This document shows, one piece after another, positions 14,136 through 27,664 of a DNA stretch of 64,000 nucleotides. How positions within the stretch are numbered: position 1 is the stretch's first letter; every line of letters begins with the position of its first letter. Source of the DNA: Oenanthe sinensis. Its lineage: Eukaryota; Streptophyta; Magnoliopsida; Apiales; Apiaceae. Under the pieces are notes generated by a model. It did no database searches. It was not told the DNA's origin and saw nothing but the letters and a program-made list of their open reading frames with translations. A program made the translations under genes and the position numbers. Location of the stretch: NCBI GenBank assembly GCA_028671895.1, contig JAPMAC010000231.1, positions 6,474,001 to 6,538,000 on the forward strand, in the 5' to 3' direction.

Positions 14136-15684
14136 GCTCGTTTGAACATGGAAACAACTTGTAACCTCTTGTAGGAACATTATTGGCTCGTTTAAACATA
14201 ATGACAATTCGTAACAATTTGAGACTTCATTCTTGAGTCGTTCGAACTTGGAAACAACTTGTAGCTTCATTCTTGACTCGTTTGAACATGGAAACAACTT
14301 GTAAACTCTTGTAGGAACATTATTGGCTCGTTTAAACATAATAACAATTCGTAACAATTTGAGACTTCATTCTTGAGTCGTTCGAACTTGGAAACAACTT
14401 GTAGCTTCATTCTTGACTCGTTTGAACATGGAAACAACTTGTAAACTCTTGTAGGAACATTATTGGCTCGTTTAAACATCAAAACAATTCATAACAATTT
14501 GAGGCTTCATTCTTGACTCGTTCGAACTCGGAAACAACTTGTAGCTTCATTCATGACTCGTTTGTACATGGAAACAACTTGTAAACACTTGTAGGAGCAT
14601 TATTGGCTCGTTTAAACATCAAAACAATTCATAACAATTTGAGGCTTCGTTCTTGACTAGTTTGAACTCGGAAACAACTTGTAGCTTCATTATTGACTCG
14701 TTTGAACATGGAAACAACTTCTAAACACTTGTAGGAGCATTATTGGCTCGTTTAAACATCAAAATAATTCATAACAATTTAAGGCTTCATTCTTGACTCG
14801 TTCGAACTCGGAAACAACTTGCATCTTCATTCTGGACTCGTTTGAACTTGGAAAAAACTTGTCAAATCTTGTAGGAACATTATTGGCTCGTTTAAACATG
14901 AAAACAATTTGAGACTTCATTCTTGACTCGTTCAAACTCGAAAACAATTAGTAGCATCGTTCTTGTCTCGTTTGAACATGGAAACAACTTGTCAACACTT
15001 GTAGGAGCATTACTGGGTCGTTTAAACATCAAAACAATTCATAAAAATTTGAGGGTTCATTCTTAAATAGTTCGAACTCGGAAACAACTTGTAGCTTCAT
15101 TATTGACTCGTTTGAACATGGAAGCAACTTGTAGCTTCATTCTTGACTCGTTTGAACTTGGAAAAAACTTGTAAACTCTTGTAGGAACATTATTGGCTCG
15201 TTTAAACATCAAAACAATTCATAACAATTTGAGGCTTCATTCTTGACTAGTTCGAACTCGGAAACAACTTGTAGCTTCATTATTGACTCGTTTGAACATG
15301 GAAACAACTTCTAAACACTTGTAGGAGCATTATTGGCTCGTTTAAACATCAAAATAATTCATAACAATTTAAGGCTTCATTCTTGACTCGTTCGAACTCG
15401 GAAACAACTTGTAACTTCATTCTGGACTCGTTTGAACTTGGAAAAAACTTGTCAAATCTTGTAGGAACATTATTGGCTCGTTTAAATATGAAAACAATTC
15501 ATAACAATTTGAGACTTTATTCTTGACTCGTTCAAACTCGAAAACAATTAGTAGCATCGTTCTTGTCTCGTTTGAACATGGAAACAACTTGTCAACACTT
15601 GTAGGAGCATTATTGGGTCGTTTAAACATCAAAACAATTCATAAAAATTTGAGGGTTCATTCTTAAATAGTTCGAACTCGGAAA
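14136..15684 (+). repeat. Satellite HOR-A, copy 6, partial and diverging
   Basis: Collinear with the first 0.7 kb of HOR-A, then increasingly altered. Changes include ATTCATGAC at about 14,550, TTCGTTCTTGACTAG at about 14,645, and a 10-bp loss between the two ACAATT words at about 14,902. The later part mixes variants from different HOR-A positions and grades into HOR-B. The right boundary is approximate. Confidence 0.8.
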
Positions 15685-17664
15685 CAACTTGTAGCTTCAT
15701 TATTGACTCGTTTGAACATGGAAACAACTTGTAGCTTCATTCTTGACTCGTTTGAACTTGGAAAAAACTTGTAAACTCTTGTAGGAACATTATTGGCTCG
15801 TTTAAACATCAAAACAATTCATAACAATTTGAGGCTTCATTCTTGACTAGTTCGAACTCGGAAACAACTTGTAGCTTCATTATTGACTCGTTTGAACATG
15901 GAAACAACTTCTAAACACTTGTAGGAGCATTATTGGCTCGTTTAAACATCAAAATAATTCCTAACAATTTAAGGCTTCATTCTTGACTCGTTCAAACTCG
16001 AAAACAATTAGTAGCATCGTTCTTGTCTCGTTTGAACATGGAAACAACTTGTCAACACTTGTAGGAGCATTATTGGGTCGTTTAAACAACAAAACAATTC
16101 CTAAAAATTTGAGGGTTCATTCTTAAATAGTTCGAACTCGGAAACAACTTGTAGCTTCATTATTGACTCGTTTGAACATGGAAACAACTTGTAGCTTCAT
16201 TCTTGACTCGTTTGAACTTGGAAAAAACTTGTAAACTCTTGTAGGAACATTATTGGCTCGTTTAAACATCAAAACAATTCATAACAATTTGAGGCTTCAT
16301 TCTTGACTAGTTCGAACTCGGAAACAACTTGTAGCTTCATTATTGACTCGTTTGAACATGGAAACAACTTCTAAACACTTGTAGGAGCATTATTGGCTCG
16401 TTTAAACATCAAAATAATTCATAACAATTTAAGGCTTCATTCTTGACTCGTTCGAACTCGGAAACAACTTGTAACTTCATTCTGGACTCGTTTGAACTTA
16501 GAAAAAACTTGTCAAATCTTGTAGGAACATTATTGGCTCGTTTAAACATCAAAACAATTCATAAAAATTTGAGGGTTCATTCTTAAATAGTTCGAACTCG
16601 GAAACAACTTGTAGCTTCATTATTGACTCGTTTGAACATGGAAACAACTTGTAGCTTCATTCTTGACTCGTTTGAACTTGGAAAAAACTTGTAAACTCTT
16701 GTAGGAACATTATTGGCTCGTTTAAACATCAAAACAATTCATAACAATTTGAGGCTTCATTCTTGACTAGTTCGAACTCGGAAACAACTTGTAGCTTCAT
16801 TATTGACTCGTTTGAACATGGAAACAACTTCTAAACACTTGTAGGAGCATTATTGGCTCGTTTAAACATCAAAATAATTCCTAACAATTTAAGGCTTCAT
16901 TCTTGACTCGTTCAAACTCGAAAACAATTAGTAGCATCGTTCTTGTCTCGTTTGAACATGGAAACAACTTGTCAACACTTGTAGGAGCATTATTGGGTCG
17001 TTTAAACAACAAAACAATTCCTAAAAATTTGAGGGTTCATTCTTAAATAGTTCGAACTCGGAAACAACTTGTAGCTTCATTATTGACTCGTTTGAACATG
17101 GAAACAACTTGTAGCTTCATTCTTGACTCGTTTGAACTTGGAAAAAACTTGTAAACTCTTGTAGGAACATTATTGGCTCGTTTAAACATCAAAACAATTC
17201 ATAACAATTTGAGGCTTCATTCTTGACTAGTTCGAACTCGGAAACAACTTGTAGCTTCATTATTGACTCGTTTGAACATGGAAACAACTTCTAAACACTT
17301 GTAGGAGCATTATTGGCTCGTTTAAACATCAAAATAATTCCTAACAATTTAAGGCTTCATTCTTGACTCGTTCGAACTCGGAAACAACTTGTAACTTCAT
17401 TCTGGACTCGTTTGAACTTAGAAAAAACTTGTCAAATCTTGTAGGAACATTATTGGCTCGTTTAAACATGAAAACAATTCATAACAATTTGAGACTTCAT
17501 TCTTGACTCGTTCAAACTCGAAAACAATTAGTAGCTTCATTCTTGTCTCGTTTGAACATGGAAACAACTTGTCAACACTTGTAGGAGCATTATTGGGTCG
17601 TTTAAACATCAAAACAATTCATAAAAATTTGAGGGTTCATTCTTAAATAGTTCGAACTCGGAAA
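15685..17664 (+). repeat. Satellite HOR-B, copy 1 (1,980 bp)
   Basis: The marker TTTAAACAAC occurs at 16,081, 17,001, 18,061 and 18,981, giving alternating spacings of 920, 1,060 and 920. The true period is therefore 1,980 bp, made of two half-units. 920 = 6x140 + 2x40 and 1,060 = 7x140 + 2x40, so each half carries two hybrid 40-bp sub-repeats. Variants are those of HOR-A (GAGGGTTC, CTTAAATAG, CTAGTTCGAAC), so HOR-B looks like a secondary amplification of HOR-A blocks. Confidence 0.85.
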
Positions 17665-19552
17665 CAACTTGTAACTTCATTATTGACTCGTTTGAACATG
17701 GAAACAACTTGTAGCTTCATTCTTGACTCGTTTGAACTTGGAAAAAACTTGTAAACTCTTGTAGGAACATTATTGGCTCGTTTAAACATCAAAACAATTC
17801 ATAACAATTTGAGGCTTCATTCTTGACTAGTTCGAACTCGGAAACAACTTGTAGCTTCATTATTGACTCGTTTGAACATGGAAACAACTTCTAAACACTT
17901 GTAGGAGCATTATTGGCTCGTTTAAACATCAAAATAATTCCTAACAATTTAAGGCTTCATTCTTGACTCGTTCAAACTCGAAAACAATTAGTAGCATCGT
18001 TCTTGTCTCGTTTGAACATGGAAACAACTTGTCAACACTTGTAGGAGCATTATTGGGTCGTTTAAACAACAAAACAATTCCTAAAAATTTGAGGGTTCAT
18101 TCTTAAATAGTTCGAACTCGGAAACAACTTGTAGCTTCATTATTGACTCGTTTGAACATGGAAACAACTTGTAGCTTCATTCTTGACTCGTTTGAACTTG
18201 GAAAAAACTTGTAAACTCTTGTAGGAACATTATTGGCTCGTTTAAACATCAAAACAATTCATAACAATTTGAGGCTTCATTCTTGACTAGTTCGAACTCG
18301 GAAACAACTTGTAGCTTCATTATTGACTCGTTTGAACATGGAAACAACTTCTAAACACTTGTAGGAGCATTATTGGCTCGTTTAAACATCAAAATAATTC
18401 ATAACAATTTAAGGCTTCATTCTTGACTCGTTCGAACTCGGAAACAACTTGTAACTTCATTCTGGACTCGTTTGAACTTAGAAAAAACTTGTCAAATCTT
18501 GTAGGAACATTATTGGCTCGTTTAAACATCAAAACAATTCATAAAAATTTGAGGGTTCATTCTTAAATAGTTCGAACTCGGAAACAACTTGTAGCTTCAT
18601 TATTGACTCGTTTGAACATGGAAACAACTTGTAGCTTCATTCTTGACTCGTTTGAACTTGGAAAAAACTTGTAAACTCTTGTAGGAACATTATTGGCTCG
18701 TTTAAACATCAAAACAATTCATAACAATTTGAGGCTTCATTCTTGACTAGTTCGAACTCGGAAACAACTTGTAGCTTCATTATTGACTCGTTTGAACATG
18801 GAAACAACTTCTAAACACTTGTAGGAGCATTATTGGCTCGTTTAAACATCAAAATAATTCCTAACAATTTAAGGCTTCATTCTTGACTCGTTCAAACTCG
18901 AAAACAATTAGTAGCATCGTTCTTGTCTCGTTTGAACATGGAAACAACTTGTCAACACTTGTAGGAGCATTATTGGGTCGTTTAAACAACAAAACAATTC
19001 CTAAAAATTTGAGGGTTCATTCTTAAATAGTTCGAACTCGGAAACAACTTGTAGCTTCATTATTGACTCGTTTGAACATGGAAACAACTTGTAGCTTCAT
19101 TCTTGACTCGTTTGAACTTGGAAAAAACTTGTAAACTCTTGTAGGAACATTATTGGCTCGTTTAAACATCAAAACAATTCATAACAATTTGAGGCTTCAT
19201 TCTTGACTAGTTCGAACTCGGAAACAACTTGTAGCTTCATTATTGACTCGTTTGAACATGGAAACAACTTCTAAACACTTGTAGGAGCATTATTGGCTCG
19301 TTTAAACATCAAAATAATTCATAACAATTTAAGGCTTCATTCTTGACTCGTTCGAACTCGGAAACAACTTGTAACTTCATTCTGGACTCGTTTGAACTTA
19401 GAAAAAACTTGTCAAATCTTGTAGGAACATTATTGGCTCGTTTAAACATCAAAACAATTCCTAAAAATTTGAGGGTTCATTCTTAAATAGTTCGAACTCG
19501 GAAACAACTTGTAGCTTCATTATTGACTCGTTTGAACATGGAAACAACTTGT
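17665..19552 (+). repeat. Satellite HOR-B, copy 2, incomplete
   Basis: Matches 15,685 onward at a shift of 1,980 bp, including the TTTGAACTTAGAAAAAAC variant at about 16,491 and 18,471. Similarity at this shift breaks at about 19,445, where the block is replaced by a CCTAAAAATTTGAGGG form. The edge is approximate. Confidence 0.8.
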
Positions 19553-21170
19553 AGCTTCATTCTTGTCTCGTTTGAACATGGAAACAACTTGTCAACACTT
19601 GTAGGAACATTATTGGCTCGTTTAAACCTCAAAACAATTCATAACAATTTGAGGCTTCATTCTTGACTAGTTCGAACTCGGAAACAACTTGTAGCTTCAT
19701 TATTGACTCGTTTGAACATGGAAACAACTTCTAAACACTTGTAGGAGCATTATTGGCTCGTTTAAACATCAAAATAATTCATAACAATTTAAGGCTTCAT
19801 TCTTGACTCGTTCGAACTCGGAAACAACTTGCATCTTCATTCTGGACTCGTTTGAACTTGGAAAAAACTTGTCAAATCTTGTAGGAACATTATTGGCTCG
19901 CTTAAACATGAAAACAATTCATAACAATTTGAGACTTCATTCTTGACTCGTTCAAACTCGAAAACAATTAGTAGCTTCATTCTTGTCTCGTTTGAACATG
20001 GAAACAACTTGTCAACACTTGTAGGAGCATTATTGGGTCGTTTAAACATCAAAACAATTCATAAAAATTTGAGGGTTCATTCTTAAATAGTTCGAACTCG
20101 GAAACAACTTGTAACTTCATTATTGACTCGTTTGAACATGGAAACAACTTGTAGCTTCATTCTTGACTCGTTTGAACATGGAAACAACTTGTAAACTCTT
20201 GTAGGAACATTATTGGCTCGTTTAAACATCAAAACAATTCATAACAATTTGAGGATTCATTCTCGACTCGTTCGAACTTGAAAACAACTTGTAGCTTCAT
20301 TCTTGACTCGTTTGAACATGGAAACAACTTGTAAACTCTTGTAGGAACATTATTGGCTCGTTTGAACATCAAAACAATTCATAACAATTTGAGGCTTCAT
20401 TCTTGACTCGTTCGAACTCGGAAACAACTTGTATCTTCATTCTTGACTCGTTTGAACTTGGAAAAAACTTGTCAAATCTTGTAGGAACATTATTGGCTCG
20501 TTTAAACACGAAAACAATTCATAACAATTTGAGACTTCATTCTTGACTCGTTCAAACTCGAAAATAATTAGTAGCTTCATTCTTGTCTCGTTTGAACATG
20601 GAAACAACTTGTCAACACTTGTAGGAACATTATTGGCTCGTTTAAACCTCAAAACAATTCATAACAATTTGAGGCTTCATTCTTGACTAGTTCGAACTCG
20701 GAAACAACTTGTAGCTTCATTATTGACTCGTTTGAACATGGAAACAACTTCTAAACACTTGTAGGAGCATTATTGGCTCGTTTAAACATCAAAATAATTC
20801 ATAACAATTTAAGGCTTCATTCTTGACTCGTTCGAACTCGGAAACAACTTGCATCTTCATTCTGGACTCGTTTGAACTTGGAAAAAACTTGTCAAATCTT
20901 GTAGGAACATTATTGGCTCGCTTAAACATGAAAACAATTCATAACAATTTGAGACTTCATTCTTGACTCGTTCAAACTCGAAAACAATTAGTAGCATCAT
21001 TCTTGTGTCGTTTGAACATGGAAACAACTTGTCAACACTTGTAGGAGCATTATTGGGTCGTTTAAACATCAAAACAATTCATAAAAATTTGAGGGTTCAT
21101 TCTTAAATAGTTCGAACTCGGAAACAACTTGTAGCTTCATTATTGACTCGTTTGAACATGGAAACAACTT
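19553..21170 (+). repeat. 1,020-bp tandem duplication within the satellite
   Basis: Rare variants TTTAAACCTC (19,621 and 20,641) and CGCTTAAACATG (about 19,899 and 20,919) are each repeated once at a spacing of exactly 1,020 bp, which is 7x140 + 40. The second copy is partial and drifts into HOR-A-like monomers by about 21,170. Confidence 0.8.
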
Positions 21171-24100
21171 GTAGCTTCATTCTTGACTCGTTTGAACATG
21201 GAAACAACTTGTAAACTCTTGTAGGAATATTATTGGCTCGTTTAAACATCTAAACAATTCATAACAATTTGAGGCTTCATTTTCGACTCGTTCGAACTTG
21301 GAAACAACTTGTAGCTTCATTCTTGACTCGTTTGAACATGGAAACAACTTGTAAACTCTTGTAGGAACATTATTGGCTCGTTTAAACATCAAAACAATTC
21401 ATAACAATTTGAGGCTTCATTCTTGACTCGTTCGAACTCGGAAACAACTTGTATCTTCATTCTTGACTCGTTTGAACTCGGAAACAACTTGTAAACTCTT
21501 GTAGGAACATTATTGGCTCGTTTAAACATCAAAACAATTCATAACAATTTGAGGCTTCATTTTCGACTCGTTCGAACTCGGAAACAACTAGTAGCTTCAT
21601 TCTCGACTCGTTTGAACTTGGAAAAAACTTGTAAACTCTTGTAGGAACATTATTGGCTCGTTTAAACATCAAAACAATTCATAACAATTTGAGGCTTCAT
21701 TCTTGACTAGTTCGAACTCGGAAACAACTTGTAGCTTCATTATTGACTCGTTTGAACATGGAAACAACTTCTAAACACTTGTAGGAGCATTATTGGCTCG
21801 TTTAAACATCAAAATAATTCATAACAATTTAAGGCTTCATTCTTGACTCGTTCGAACTCAGAAACAACTTGCATCTTCATTCTGGACTCGTTTGAACTTG
21901 GAAAAAACTTGTCAAATCTTGTAGGAACATTATTGGCTCGTTTAAACATGAAAACAATTCATAACAATTTGAGACTTCATTCTTGACTCGTTCAAACTCG
22001 AAAACAATTAGTAGCATCGTTCTTGTCTCGTTTGAACATGGAAACAACTTGTCAACACTTGTAGGAACATTATTGGGTCGTTTAAACATCAAAACAATTC
22101 ATAAAAATTTGAGGGTTCATTCTTAAATAGTTCGAACTCGGAAACAACTTGTAGCTTCATTATTGACTCGTTTGAACATGGAAACAACTTGTAGCTTCAT
22201 TCTTGACTCGTTTGAACATGGAAACAACTTGTAAACTCTTGTAGGAACATTATTGGCTCGTTTAAACATCAAAACAATTCATAACAATTTGAGGCTTCAT
22301 TTTCGACTCGTTCGAACTTGGAAACAACTTGTAGCTTCATTCTTGACTCGTTTGAACTTGGAAAAAACTTGTAAACTCTTGTAGGAACATTATTGGCTCG
22401 TTTAAACATCAAAACAATTCATAACAATTTGAGGCTTCATTCTTGACTAGTTCGAACTCGGAAACAACTTGTAGCTTCATTATTGACTCGTTTGAACATG
22501 GAAACAACTTCTAAACACTTGTAGGAGCATTATTGGCTCGTTTAAACATCAAAATAATTCATAACAATTTAAGGCTTCATTCTTGACTCGTTCGAACTCG
22601 GAAACAACTTGTAACTTCATTCTGGACTCGTTTGAACTTTGAAAAAACTTGTCAAATCTTGTAGGAACATTATTGGCTCGTTTAAACATGAAAACAATTC
22701 ATAACAATTTGAGACTTCATTCTTGACTCGTTTAAACTCGAAAACAATTAGTAGCTTCATTCTTTTCTCGTTTGAACATGAAACAACTTGTCAACACTTG
22801 TAGGAGCATTATTGGGTCGTTTAAACATCAAAACAATTCATAAAAATTTGAGGGTTCATTCTTAAATAGTTCGAACTCGGAAACAACTTGTAACTTCATT
22901 ATTGAGTCGTTTGAACATGGAAACAACTTGTAGTTTCATTCTTGACTCGTTTGAACATGGAAACAACTTGTAAACTCTTGTAGGAACATTATTGGCTCGT
23001 TTAAACATCTAAACAATTCATAACAATTTGAGGCTTCATTTTCGACTCGTTCGAACTTGGAAACAACTTGTAGCTTCATTCTTGACTCGTTTGAACTTGG
23101 AAAAAACTTGTCAAATCTTGTAGGAACATTATTGGCTCGTTTAAACATGAAAACAATTCATAACAATTTGAGACTTCATTCTTGACTCGTTCAAACTCGA
23201 AAACAATTAGTAGCATCATTCTTGTCTCGTTTGAACATGGAAACAACTTGTCAACACTTGTAGGAACATTATTGGGTCGTTTAAACATCAAAACAATTCA
23301 TAAAAATTTGAGGGTTCATTCTTAAATAGTTCGAACTCGGAAACAACTTGTAGCTTCATTATTGACTCGTTTGAACATGGAAACAACTTGTAGCTTCATT
23401 CTTGACTCGTTTGAACATGGAAACAACTTGTAAACTCTTGTAGGAACATTATTGGCTCGTTTAAACATCAAAACAATTCATAACAATTTGAGGCATCATT
23501 TTCGACTCGTTCGAACTTGGAAACAACTTGTAGCTTCATTCTTGACTCGTTTGAACTTGGAAAAAACTTGTAAACTCTTGTAGGAACATTATTGGCTCGT
23601 TTAAACATCAAAACAATTCATAACAATTTGAGGCTTCATTCTTGACTAGTTCGAACTCGGAAACAACTTGTAGCTTCATTATTGACTCGTTTGAACATGG
23701 AAACAACTTCTAAACACTTGTAGGAGCATTATTGGCTCGTTTAAACATCAAAATAATTCATAACAATTTAAGGCTTCATTCTTGACTCGTTCGAACTCGG
23801 AAACAACTTGTAACTTCATTCTGGACTCGTTTGAACTTGGAAAAAACTTGTCAAATCTTGTAGGAACATTATTGGCTCGTTTAAACATGAAAACAATTCA
23901 TAACAATTTGAGACTTCATTCTTGACTCGTTCAAACTCGAAAACAATTAGTAGCTTCATTCTTTTCTCGTTTGAACATGGAAACAACTTGTCAACACTTG
24001 TAGGAGCATTATTGGGTCGTTTAAACATCAAAACAATTCATAAAAATTTGAGGGTTCATTCTTAAATAGTTCGAACTCGGAAACAACTTGTAACTTCATT

Positions 24101-24974
24101 ATTGACTCGTTTGAACATGGAAACAACTTGTAGTTTCATTCTTGACTCGTTTGAACATGGAAACAACTTGTAAACTCTTGTAGGAACATTATTGGCTCGT
24201 TTAAACATCTAAACAATTCATAACAATTTGAGGCTTCATTTTCGACTCGTTCGAACTTGGAAACAACTTGTAGCTTCATTCTTGACTCGTTTGAACATGG
24301 AAACAACTTGTAAACTCTTGTAGGAACATTATTGGCTCGTTTAAACATAATAACAATTCTTAACAATTTGAGACTTCATTCTTGACTCGTTCGAACTTGA
24401 AAACAACTTGTAGCTTCATTCTTGACTCGTTTGAACATGGAAACAACTTGTAAACTCTTGTAAGAACATTATTGGCTCGTTTAAACATCAAAACAATTCA
24501 TAACAATTTGAGGCTTCATTCTTGACTAGTTCGAACTTGGAAACAACTTGTAGCTTCATTATTGACTCGTTTGAACATGGAAACAACTTCTAAACACTTG
24601 TAGGAGCATTATTGCTCGTTTAAACATCAAAATAATTCATAACAATTTGAGACTTTATTCTTGAGTCGTTCGAATTCGAAAACAACTTGCAGCTTCATTC
24701 TTGTCTCGTTTGAACATGGAAAGAACTTGTATACACTTGTAGGAGAATTATTGGCTCGTTTAAACATAAAAACAATTCATAACAAGTTGAGCCTTCATTC
24801 TCGACTCGTTCGAACTTTGAAACAACTGGTAGATTCATTCTTGGCTCGTTTGAACATGGAAACAACTTGTAACCTCTTATAGGAACATTATTGGCTCGTT
24901 TAAACATAATAACAATTCGTAACAATTTGACACTTCATTCTTGAGTCGTTCGAATTTGGAAACAATTTGTAGCT
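21171..24974 (+). repeat. HOR-A-derived satellite segment
   Basis: Two overlapping pieces of HOR-A. Around 21,877 the match runs at an offset of 21,185. From about 23,076 to 24,925 it is collinear with HOR-A positions 1,292-3,141 at an offset of 21,784, including the missing G and the TTCGAATTCG marker at about 24,669. Local changes include a lost G at about 22,780 and CTTTTCTCG where HOR-A has CTTGTCTCG. This copy is more diverged than those at 1-14 kb. Confidence 0.8.
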
Positions 24975-25090
24975 TCATTCTTGACTCGTTGGAACATGGA
25001 AACAACTTGTAAACTCTTGTAGGAACATTATTGGCTCGTTTAAACATAATAACAATTCGTAACAATTTGAGACTTCATTCTTGAGTCGTT
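24975..25090 (+). repeat. Transition monomer between HOR-A and HOR-C
   Basis: One monomer linking the HOR-A-like block to HOR-C. It still carries the ACATAATAACAATTCG variant of HOR-A positions 52-82, followed by the first GAACTCAGAAAC form typical of HOR-C. Confidence 0.6.
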
Positions 25091-27664
25091 CGAACTCAGA
25101 AACAACTTGTAGCTTCATTCTTGACTTGTTTGAACATGGAAACAACTTGTTAAGACTTGTAGGAGCATTATTGGCTCGTTTAAACATCAAAACAATTCAT
25201 AACAATTTGAGGCTTCATTCTTGACTCGTTTGAACTCGAAAATAACTTTTAGCTTCATTCTTGACTCGTTTGAACATGGAAACAACTTGTAAACTCTTGT
25301 AGGAACATTGTTGGCTCGTTTAAACATCAAAACAATTCATAACAATTTGAGGCTTCATTCTTGACTCGTTCGAACTCAGAAACAACTTGTAACTTCATTC
25401 TTGACTTGTTTGAACATGGAAACAACTTGTTAAGACTTGTAGAAGCATTATTGGCTCGTTTAAACATCAAAACAATTCATAACAATTTGAGGCTTCATTC
25501 TTGACTCGTTTAAACTCGAAAATAACTTTTAGCTTCATTCTTGACTCGTTTGAACATGGAAACAACTTGTAAACTCTTGTAGGAACATTGTTGGCTCGTT
25601 TAAACATCAAAACAATTCATAACAATTTGAGGCTTCATTCTTGACTCGTTCGAACTCAGAAACAACTTGTAACTTCATTCTTGACTTGTTTGAACATGGA
25701 AACAACTTGTTAAGACTTGTAGGAGCATTATTGGCTCGTTTAAACATCAAAACAATTCATAACAATTTGAGGCTTCATTCTTGACTCGTTTAAACTCGAA
25801 AATAACTTTTAGCTTCATTCTTGACTCGTTTGAACATGGAAACAACTTGTAAACTCTTGTAGGAACATTGGTGGCTCGTTTAAACATCAAAACAATTCGT
25901 AACAATTTCAGGCTTCATTCTTGACTCGTTTGAACTCAAAAATAACTTTTAGCTTCATTCTTGACTCGTTTGAACATGGAAACAACTTCTAAACACTTGT
26001 AGGAGCATTATTGGCTCGTTTAAACATCAAAACAATTCATAACAATTTGAGGCTTCGTTCTTGACTCGTTCGATCTCGGAAACAACTTGTATCTTCATAC
26101 TTGACTCGTTTGAACTTGGAAACAACTTGTAAAATCTTGTATGAGCATTATTGGCTCGTTTAAACATGAAAACAATTCATAACAATTTGAGACTTCATTT
26201 TTGACTCGTTCTAACTCGAAAACAACTAGTAGCTTCATTCTTGTCTCGTTTGAACATGGAAACAACTTGTTAACACTTGTACGAGCATTATTGGCTCGTT
26301 CAAACATCAAAACAATTCATAACAATTTGAGGCTTCATTCTTGACTCGTTTGAACTCGAAAATAACTTCTAGCTTCATTCTTGACTCATTTGAACATGGA
26401 AATAACTTGTAAACTCTTGTAGGAACATTGTTGGCTCGTTTAAACATCAAAACAATTCATAACAATTTGAGGCTTCATTCTTGACTCGTTCGAAATCAGA
26501 AACAACTTGTAGCTTCATACTTGACTTGTTTGAAAATGGAAACAACTTCTAAACACTTGTAGGCGCATTATTGGCTCGTTTAAACATCAAAACAATTCAT
26601 AACAATTTGAGACTTCATTCTTGAGTCGTTCGAACTCGAAAACAACTTGTAGCTTCATTCTTGTCTCGTTTGAACATGGAAACAACTTTTAAACACGTGT
26701 CGGAGCATTATTGGCTCGTTTAAACATAAAAACAATTCATAAAAAATTTTCATTCTTGATTCATTCTAACATGGAAACAAGTTTAGCTTCGTTCTTTACT
26801 CGTTTGAACATGGAAACAACTTGTAAACTCTTGTAGGAACATTGTTGGCTCGTTTAAACATCAAAACAATTCATAACAATTTGAGGCTTCATTCTTGACT
26901 CGTTCGAACTCAGAAACAACTTGTAGCTTCATTCTTGACTTGTTTGAACATGGAAACAACTTGTTAAGACTTGTAGGAGCATTATTGGCTCGGTTAAACA
27001 TCAAAACAATTCATAACAATTTGAGGCTTCATTCTTGACTCGTTTAAACTCGAAAATAACTTTTAGCTTCATTCTTGACTCATTTGAACATGGAAACAAC
27101 TTGTAAACTCTTGTAGCAACATTGTTGGCTCGTTTAAACATCAAAACAATTCGTAACAATTTCAGGCTTCATTCTTGACTCGTTTGAACTCAAAAATAAC
27201 TTTTAGCTTCATTCTTGACTCGTTTGAACATGGAAACAACTTCTAAACACTTGTAGGAGCATTATTGGCTCGTTTAAACATCAAAATAATTCTGAACAAT
27301 TTGAGGCTTCATTCTTGACTCGTTCGAACTCGGAAACAACCTGTATCTTCATACTTGACTCGTTTGAACTTGGAAACAACTTGTAAAATCTTGTATGAAC
27401 ATTATTGGCTCGTTTAAACATGAAAACAATTCATAACAATTTGAGACTTCATTTTTGACTCGTTCAAACTCGAACACAACTAGTAGCTTCATTCTTGTCT
27501 CGTTTGACGATGGAAACAACTTGTTAACACTAGTAGGAGCATTATTGGCTCGTTTAAACATCAAAACAATTCATAACAATTTGAGACTTCATTCTTGAGT
27601 CGTTCGAACTCGAAAACAACTTGTAGCTTCATTCTTGTCTCGTTTGAACATGGAAACAACTTGT
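25091..27664 (+). repeat. Satellite HOR-C segment, duplicate 1
   Basis: Starts with three copies of a 280-bp dimer (25,091, 25,371, 25,651), marked by GAACTCAGAAAC, TTGTTAAGACTTG and AATAACTTTTAGC. It then continues through more diverged monomers, with a degenerate stretch at about 26,735-26,790 (AAAAAATTTTCATTC). The whole 2,574-bp segment recurs at 30,576-33,144. Confidence 0.88.
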
